From positions 1-6,059 of the forward strand of contig NZ_CAMPHH010000209.1 in NCBI RefSeq assembly GCF_946885855.1: a stretch of 6,059 nt of DNA, written 5' to 3'. Shown one piece after another: positions 1 to 4,700 of this stretch. Numbering within the stretch: the stretch's first letter is position 1; each line of letters begins with the position of its first letter. The stretch is from an uncultured Actinotalea sp. Lineage in GTDB: Bacteria; Actinomycetota; Actinomycetes; Actinomycetales; Cellulomonadaceae. Made by a program: the position numbers and the translations under genes. A model generated the notes under the pieces. That model saw only the letters and a program-made list of their open reading frames with translations, was not told the origin of the DNA and did not search any database.

Positions 1-2
1 CC

Positions 3-56
3 CGGGAGGCGGCCCTCGAGCTCCTCCGCGCCGAGCTCGCACCGCCCGGACGCTGA
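3..56 (+). CDS. cinA: C-terminal end of an upstream gene, probably cinA (CinA family / nicotinamide-nucleotide amidohydrolase)
   Basis: Only the last 17 codons and a TGA stop (54-56) are in the window; the rest lies upstream. The frame reads REAALELLRAELAPPGR, an amphipathic helix followed by a short tail, and 15 of its 17 codons end in G or C, which fits real coding sequence. CinA proteins commonly end in a helix with the pattern AALELL, and in many actinobacteria cinA sits immediately upstream of clgR in the cinA-clgR-recA neighbourhood, so cinA is the best candidate. CinA C-terminal domains hydrolyse nicotinamide mononucleotide (pyridine nucleotide salvage); the family was first named for competence and damage induction. 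The identity is an inference from a very short tail plus gene order, and another gene ending in a similar helix is possible. The stop codon lies inside the first copy of a 16-bp tandem repeat. Confidence 0.5.
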   Translation, partial: REAALELLRAELAPPGR

Positions 57-85
57 GCTCGCCGTCCGCTGAGCTCGCCGTCCGC
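51..85. repeat. 16-bp tandem duplication, about 2.2 copies
   Basis: The unit CTGAGCTCGCCGTCCG occurs exactly at 53-68 and again at 69-84, and the 16-nt periodicity holds from 51 to 85. A degenerate partial copy (GCTCGCCGTC) is seen at 116-125. The first copy contains the stop codon of the upstream reading frame, so the duplication lies at the gene end and extends into the spacer. It is probably a replication-slippage product; no function is evident. Confidence 0.85.
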
Positions 86-304
86 CCGGTGCCCGCGGTC
101 GTGGTCCGCTCGTCGGCTCGCCGTCGGTGCCGAGGCCGGCCCGGTGACGTCCGACGGGCGGACGGTGACTGCGCCGAACGGGTGCGACGGCGCCGCGGCG
201 ACAGCCAGGTGGGGCGGTCCGGCGACGGCCGCACCTGAGGCCCGGCGACGCGGCCGCGCACCGGTGCGGAGCGCTGAGACGCCGCTGAGCGGCCAGGACG
301 CGGT

Positions 305-344
305 GCGCCGCGCGTGAGGGGAACACCCCCTCGTCGCGCGGCGT
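305..344 (+). terminator. Long GC-rich hairpin, possible terminator of the upstream gene or regulatory dyad
   Basis: The inner stem GAGGGG (316-321) pairs with CCCCTC (327-332) around the loop AACAC. The outer stem pairs 305-314 with 335-344, ten pairs of which the last is a G-T wobble. A small internal loop separates the two stems (T315 opposite G333-T334). This gives about 16 pairs, nearly all G-C. There is no T-run after it, only TTGGGCT, so it is not a classic intrinsic terminator, although actinobacterial terminators often lack one. It lies about 250 nt after the upstream stop and 166 nt before the clgR start, so it could end the upstream transcript, insulate clgR, or act as an operator. 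The hairpin is seen directly; its role is inferred. Confidence 0.45.
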
Positions 345-380
345 TGGGCTGGATGTGACGACGACGAGATCCCCGCACCG

Positions 381-394
381 CGCTGGCCGTGAAC
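381..394 (-). promoter_or_regulatory. Candidate ClgR operator (one mismatch)
   Basis: The plus strand reads CGC-TGGCC-GTGAAC. As I recall it, the operator described for Streptomyces ClgR is GTTCGC-N5-GCG, whose reverse complement is CGC-N5-GCGAAC. This site matches that at 8 of 9 defined positions (T for C at 390). It lies 117 nt upstream of the clgR start codon and overlaps the -35 of the candidate promoter, where an autoregulatory site would be expected. The inner bases do not show the symmetric pattern known from corynebacterial sites, so a chance match is quite possible. Confidence 0.35.
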
Positions 395-417
395 CTGTCC
401 GCCCCGCGGGGTACGGT
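389..417 (+). promoter_or_regulatory. Candidate clgR promoter
   Basis: GTGAAC (389-394, matching TTGACA at three positions) and TACGGT (412-417, fitting the actinobacterial TANNNT -10) are separated by 17 bp. Transcription from here would start near 424 and give a leader of roughly 85 nt that reaches the strong ribosome site at 495-503. The palindrome CCCCGCGGGG (402-411) fills part of the spacer. The -35 is weak, as expected if an activator is needed. It is the most plausible promoter in an AT-poor spacer, but it rests on short motifs only. Confidence 0.3.
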
Positions 418-494
418 GGGACCCCCTCGCGGGTCCGGCCCTCCGGCGTCGTCCGCCCACAGCACCCGGGCGCCCCCCGCGTCCCGGCTCCGAC

Positions 495-503
495 GGAAGG
501 AGG
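495..503 (+). promoter_or_regulatory. Strong Shine-Dalgarno of clgR
   Basis: GGAAGGAGG ends 7 nt before the ATG at 511 and is close to perfectly complementary to the 16S rRNA tail. It decides the start of clgR at 511 rather than the GTG at 355, which has no comparable site upstream. Confidence 0.85.
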
Positions 504-510
504 TCGTCCG

Positions 511-858
511 ATGGTCGTCCTGCGACGTGAGATCGGCGACGTCCTGCGTGACGCCCGCCAGCGTCAGGGTCGCACCCTGCGCGAGGTGTCATCCGCGGCC
601 CGGGTGTCCCTCGGGTACCTCAGCGAGGTGGAGCGGGGCCAGAAGGAGGCCTCCTCGGAGCTGCTCGCCTCGATCTGCGACGCGCTCGACGTCTCTCTGT
701 CTGTCGTCCTGCGTGAGGTAAGCGACCGAGTCGCCGTCGCCGAGGGGCTGCTCGTGCCGGACACGGTGCCGGCGGACCTCGCCACCGCGTGGGGCCGCAC
801 CCGGGGCGGCGACACGTGGACGCGCTCCGCCGACGGAGCCCTCGCGCCGGTCGGCTGA
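511..858 (+). CDS. clgR: ClgR, XRE-family transcriptional activator of Clp protease/stress genes
   Basis: This is a 115-residue cytoplasmic DNA-binding protein. Residues about 8-66 form one XRE/Cro-type helix-turn-helix: [20 protein letters not shown], then [16 protein letters not shown] around the recognition helix (about residues 31-42), then [14 protein letters not shown]. This run is the hallmark of actinobacterial ClgR (mycobacterial Rv2745c type), and the length fits that family (about 110-120). Known ClgR proteins activate clpP, clpC, lon and related genes and often their own gene. Residues 71-115 form a variable, probably flexible tail ending ALAPVG; Streptomyces ClgR ends in an Ala-Ala motif that makes it a ClpP substrate, and no such end is seen here. 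The ATG at 511 is chosen for its Shine-Dalgarno and because the conserved region begins directly after it. The gene converges on nei-lhr. Family assignment is firm; target genes are inferred from relatives. Confidence 0.92.
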   Translation: MVVLRREIGDVLRDARQRQGRTLREVSSAARVSLGYLSEVERGQKEASSELLASICDALDVSLSVVLREVSDRVAVAEGLLVPDTVPADLATAWGRTRGGDTWTRSADGALAPVG

Positions 859-873
859 TCGCGGCATCCCGTG

Positions 874-901
874 GCGGGGCGCGCGGTGATGGTGCGCCCG
901 C
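874..901. terminator. Hairpin between convergent clgR and nei, possible bidirectional terminator
   Basis: Bases 874-884 pair with 892-901: ten pairs, one of them G-T, with G879 bulged and the 7-nt loop GGTGATG. The hairpin begins 15 nt after the clgR stop and ends 18 nt from the nei stop, where a shared terminator for convergent genes would sit. There is no T-tract on either side, so intrinsic activity is uncertain. Confidence 0.4.
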
Positions 902-919
902 GGGGTGGATACGGCGGCG

Positions 920-1717
920 TCAGCTGCCGGCCTGGCAGCGCGGGCAGTAGAAGATCGGCCGCTCCATCGGCGGCTTGCGCGCGGTGCCTCGTACGATCGG
1001 CGTGCCACAGCGCAGGCACGGCCGGCCGGCCCGGTCGTGCACCCAGGACGTGAGTCCACGCGGCCCGTCCCCGGTCGCGGTCGGCGTCGGTGACGCGACG
1101 CTGCGCTCCATGAGGCGGCGCGCCGTCATGATCAGGGAGGCGACGTCCGACACCTCGGCCGCGGGTGTCCACGGCCACAGCCGGCGCGCGTAGAGCGACT
1201 CGGCGGCGTAGAGCGTCCCGATCCCCGCGCAGACGCGCTGGTCCAGCAGCACCTCGGCGATCGGGACATCGGCCCGCCTCGCGACCCGGCGCAGCGCCTC
1301 GGCCAGGCCCGGCCCGGGGAAGTCATCCGCGAGGACGTCCGGGCCGAGGTGACCGATGAGCGTGTGCTCGTCCTCCGTCCGGACGACGTCGAGCATGCCG
1401 AGGCGGTGACCGACCGCCGTCCACCGGTCGCCGCCCAGGACCGCGCGCACCCACGGGCTGCGTGCCCGGGCCTCGGGTGTCCCCGTCCTGGACAGGCGCC
1501 ACGACCCCTCCATGCGCAGGTGCGTGTGCAGGCTGCGGCCGTCGTCGAACCGCGTGAAGAGGTGCTTGCCGTAGGGGACGGTCCGCAGCACCGTCGCCCC
1601 GACGAGGTCGACGCCGGCCGCCGACGGCCACCGCAGCTCGGCGCGGACGAGCCGCTGTCCGGCGAGCGCCTCGTCGAGCGAGCGGGCCGCGCGACGCAGG
1701 ATGTCACCCTCGGGCAC
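920..1717 (-). CDS. nei: Endonuclease VIII / Fpg-Nei family DNA glycosylase (Nei2-like)
   Basis: This is a 265-residue base-excision repair enzyme that removes oxidised bases, chiefly pyrimidines in Nei relatives, and cuts the abasic site by beta,delta-elimination. The protein starts MPEGD: Pro2, after Met removal, is the Schiff-base nucleophile and Glu3 the catalytic acid. Lys51 (YGKHLF) is the conserved catalytic lysine, HTHLRMEGSW (64-73) fits the void-filling loop region, and GHLGPD (122-127) is a family motif. The helix-two-turn-helix is at about 157-175, where the usual GIGN reads GIGT (Thr168). The C-terminal zinc finger has Cys234, Cys237, Cys258 and Cys261, with Arg253 in the beta-turn. 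The pattern resembles mycobacterial Nei2 (Rv3297), which also adjoins lhr. The start is GTG; GAGGG lies 10 nt upstream, inside the end of lhr, and only 3 nt separate the lhr stop from this start, so translation is probably coupled. Confidence 0.93.
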   Translation of the reverse strand: MPEGDILRRAARSLDEALAGQRLVRAELRWPSAAGVDLVGATVLRTVPYGKHLFTRFDDGRSLHTHLRMEGSWRLSRTGTPEARARSPWVRAVLGGDRWTAVGHRLGMLDVVRTEDEHTLIGHLGPDVLADDFPGPGLAEALRRVARRADVPIAEVLLDQRVCAGIGTLYAAESLYARRLWPWTPAAEVSDVASLIMTARRLMERSVASPTPTATGDGPRGLTSWVHDRAGRPCLRCGTPIVRGTARKPPMERPIFYCPRCQAGS

Positions 1718-1720
1718 GGG

Positions 1721-4700
1721 TCACCGGCCCTCGCGCAGCCGCAGACCGCGCGGCGTCGCGGCGAAGCCGGCTGCCACGAGCGCCGTGGCGACGGCGCCGT
1801 CGAGCGTCGCCCGGTCCAGGACGTCGGCCCCGTCCACGCGCTGGAGCGTCAGACGCCCGAGGCGGCCTGCCGCGGCCGTGGTGGCGAGCCCACGCGCGGC
1901 CGCGGCCAGCAGACCGACGTCCCGCGTGAAGGACAGGACCGTCCGGCCGCCCCGCTCGACGTAGAGCGCGAGCGCCCCGCCCACGAGCACGACGACGGCG
2001 CCCGGCTTGCGGCCCGGGCGGTGCGCGCCCGGGCGCCGGGACGAGGTCGAGGCATGCTCCGTGCCGGCGGGGGAGGGCGTCGTGCCATCCGCCGCCCGCT
2101 CCGTCGCTGTCGGCCCTGACCCGTGCGCCTCGCGGGTCCCTCCCTCGGCCGGCGGGGACGGCCAGGCGAGGGCAGCGCCGTAGGGGTTCGCGGGGTCCGT
2201 CGCGGCCAGGACCACGGTGGGCAGGGCGCGTCCGCGGTCGTCGACGGAACCCGTGCGCCCCGGTGACGCCGACGCGTCGTCCCCGGGTCCGGCCAGGTCG
2301 TCGAGGGCGTCGCGGGCGTCCTCGCGGAGCTCGTCCACGGCACCGGGAAGGGCGAACTGCGACCCGCCCAGGTGCTCGACGAAGTACCCGCGACGCACCT
2401 TCCCCGCCTCCTCGAGCCCGCTGAGGACGCGGTACACCGCGGTGAAGCGACCGCCGATGCCCTCCGACCCGGCGACCGCGCGCGTGAGGACGCCGTGCCG
2501 GTCCAGGAGCTGCACCGCCAGCGCATGGCTGCGGACGGTCACGTCGGGTTCGCGGTCGGGCAGCAGCGACCACCGTCCCGGCGCGTCGGCGTGCCCCGCC
2601 GGCCGGCCGGGCCGCAGGGCGATGCCGCCGAGGGCACGGCCGGTGAGGGCGCGCCCGCGAGGCGCCTGACGGCGGACCCGGTGCACGGTCCCCCCGGAGC
2701 TTGCGGCGAGGCGGGCTCGGAGGACGGCGAGGCCGTCGTTGGTCACCCAGCCCGCCCAGACGAGGTCCCACAGGGCCTCCGTGACGGCGCCCGCGGTCAC
2801 CGGGACCGCCTGCGGGACGGCCGCTGCGCCGACGGACGGGTCCGGGGACGGAGCCGCTCGCGTGGCCCCGACGTCCGGCACGGCGGCACCGAGGGCGCCC
2901 CGCACCCGCTCGACGAGACCGGCCAGGAAGTACGCGCCGCCCCCGGCGAGCGCGTCGAGCACCGCCGTGTGCACCTCCCCGGCCAGGTGGCCGTCGGACT
3001 CCCGGTCGGTCGCGGGCGGCAGGGTCAGGTCCGCCGTCGCGGCCGGGTGCAGGCTGATGAGGCCGTCCCGCCCGGCGAGCGTCCCGTGACCGGCCCACAG
3101 CACCTCACCGGCCGAGGTCAGCTCGTCCAGCATCGCCGGGGCGTAGTCGGTGACGCGGGCGGGCAGCACCAGGGTCTCCCAGGCGGAGGCGGGCACGGCG
3201 GTCCCGGCCAGCTGCTCGACGACGCGCGCGACGCCGTCGACCCCGCGGAGCCGCGCCGGGGAGCGGCGGGGTCGTCCTGTTGCACCGGTCCCGTCCGTCC
3301 GCCCGGCGCCGCCGGGCTCACCGGCGGCAGGGCGGTCGAGCTCGACCACCCCCTGCCAGCGCGGCAGGAAGACGCCCAGGCTGGGCTGGGTGACCGGCTC
3401 GACCTCGGCGCGCAGCGCGGCGAGGGACCGGCGCCGCAGCACCCGCAGGACCTCGAGGTCGCACCAGTCCTCCCCGGTGCCCCCGATCGCCTCCGGCCGG
3501 AGCCGACCGAAGGCGAGCACCCGCTGGGTCTCCAGACGGCGGAGGACCTCCGTCACCACCCCCACGCCGACGCCGAGCCGCTCGGCGACCGTGGCGGCCG
3601 TGAAGGGGCCGTGCGTGCGGGCGTGGCGGCGCAGGAGGTCCCCGAGCGGGTCGGGCACGAGCTCGGTGAAGACCTCGGGGACCCCGACCGGCAGGGCGAC
3701 GCCGAGGGCGTCCCGGAGCCGGCCCGCGTCCTCGACGGCCGCCCACCACTCCCGCTCGCCGTGGCGCAGGTGCAGCACGCGACGGGAGGCGACCAGCTCG
3801 TCCAGCCACGCGACGGCGTCGTCGGCGTGCTCGGGGCGGACCCTCGCCCGGACTCCCGCCAGGGTGAGCGGGCCGTGTCGCCGCACGACGTCCGCGAGGC
3901 CCTCGACGTCCCGCGCCTGGCGCTCCGGCGCCGTCCCGGACAGCTCCGCCTCCGTCCGCTCGACGGCGGCGGGGTCGAGCAGGTCCGCCAGCTGCGCCGC
4001 GCCGCCCTGGCCGAGCAGCTCGGCCAGCAGGGTCGGGTCGAGGGTCAGCGCCGCCGCCCTGCGCTCGGCGAGAGGCGCGTCGCCGTCGTAGAGGAACTGC
4101 GCCGTGTAGCCGAAGAGCAGCGACTGCGCGAAGGGCGAGGGCGTCGGCGTCGTCACCTCGACGACCCTGACCGCCCGTTGCTGCACCTGGCGCATGAGCT
4201 CGGTCAGCGCCGCGACGTCGAAGTCGTCCTGGAGGCACTCCCGTGCCGCCTCCAGCAGCACCGGGAACTCCGGGTAGCGCGACGCCACCGAGAGGAGCTG
4301 CGCCGCTCGCTGACGCTGCTGCCACAGCGGCTGGCGGCGGTCGGGCCGGCGACGGGGCAGGAGCAGCGAGCGCGCGGCCGCCTCACGGAACCGCGCCGCG
4401 AACATCGCCGAGGACCCGAGCTCGGCGCGGACCGCCTCCGCGACCTCCTCCGGCTCGACGAGGAGGTCGGCCAGGTCGACCTCCGGGCCGTCGCCCTCCT
4501 CCACCCACCGCCCGGCAGCGACGTCCCAGGTGCCGCTGCTGGTGACATCGGGCAGGCGCAGGACGATCCCGTCGTCGGAGTGCAGCGCGGCGGCGTCCAG
4601 GCCGTACCGGTCGCGCAGGCGCGCGGCGATGACCAGCGCCCACGGGGCGTGCACGCGCGCGCCGTAGGGCGAGTGCACGACGACGCGCCAGTCGCCGATC

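Larger units (their letters stand above)
57..510. other. 454-bp non-coding spacer between the upstream gene and clgR
   Basis: No convincing gene is seen on either strand. A frame open from a GTG at 355 runs into clgR, but its first 52 codons are low-complexity Pro/Arg/Gly sequence with no suitable ribosome site, so it is taken as leader DNA. Dyads seen are a perfect 12-bp palindrome CGCACCGGTGCG (257-268), a palindrome GCCGCTGAGCGGC with a one-base centre (281-293), the long hairpin at 305-344, CCCCGCGGGG (402-411), and a 6-bp stem 419-424/431-436 with a 6-nt loop. At this GC content the short ones are expected by chance; the 305-344 hairpin is not. The spacer probably carries the end of the upstream transcript and the clgR control region. 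Confidence 0.7.

Noticed and set aside
257..268. Perfect 12-bp palindrome CGCACCGGTGCG
   Set aside because: By rough estimate, such a palindrome has a chance of the order of one half of occurring in a GC-rich spacer of this length, and it is not placed next to a promoter.
271..293. CGCTGAG repeats and the dyad GCCGCTGAGCGGC as a ClgR-type operator
   Set aside because: The half-sites are too close (CGCTGAGCG) or wrongly oriented compared with the known CGC-N5-GCG arrangement; a dyad of this size is expected by chance at this GC content.
355..510. N-terminal extension of clgR from a GTG at 355 (52 extra residues)
   Set aside because: The extension is low-complexity Pro/Arg/Gly sequence, has no ribosome site upstream, and the ATG at 511 has a near-perfect Shine-Dalgarno and begins right at the conserved ClgR region.
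1349..2119. Long plus-strand open frame (256 codons) across nei and lhr
   Set aside because: It lies antisense to two confidently identified genes, its product is Arg/Pro/Ala-rich without recognisable domains, and such frames are expected in GC-rich DNA where stop codons are rare.
1704..3098. 464-codon minus-strand frame overlapping the end of lhr
   Set aside because: It is an out-of-frame shadow of lhr; the lhr frame carries conserved Lhr blocks over the same bases, while this one gives only Arg/Gly/Pro/Ala-rich sequence.
3150..4091. 313-codon plus-strand frame antisense to lhr
   Set aside because: The product is Ser/Arg/Thr-rich low-complexity sequence with no domain, opposite a well-supported lhr coding region.
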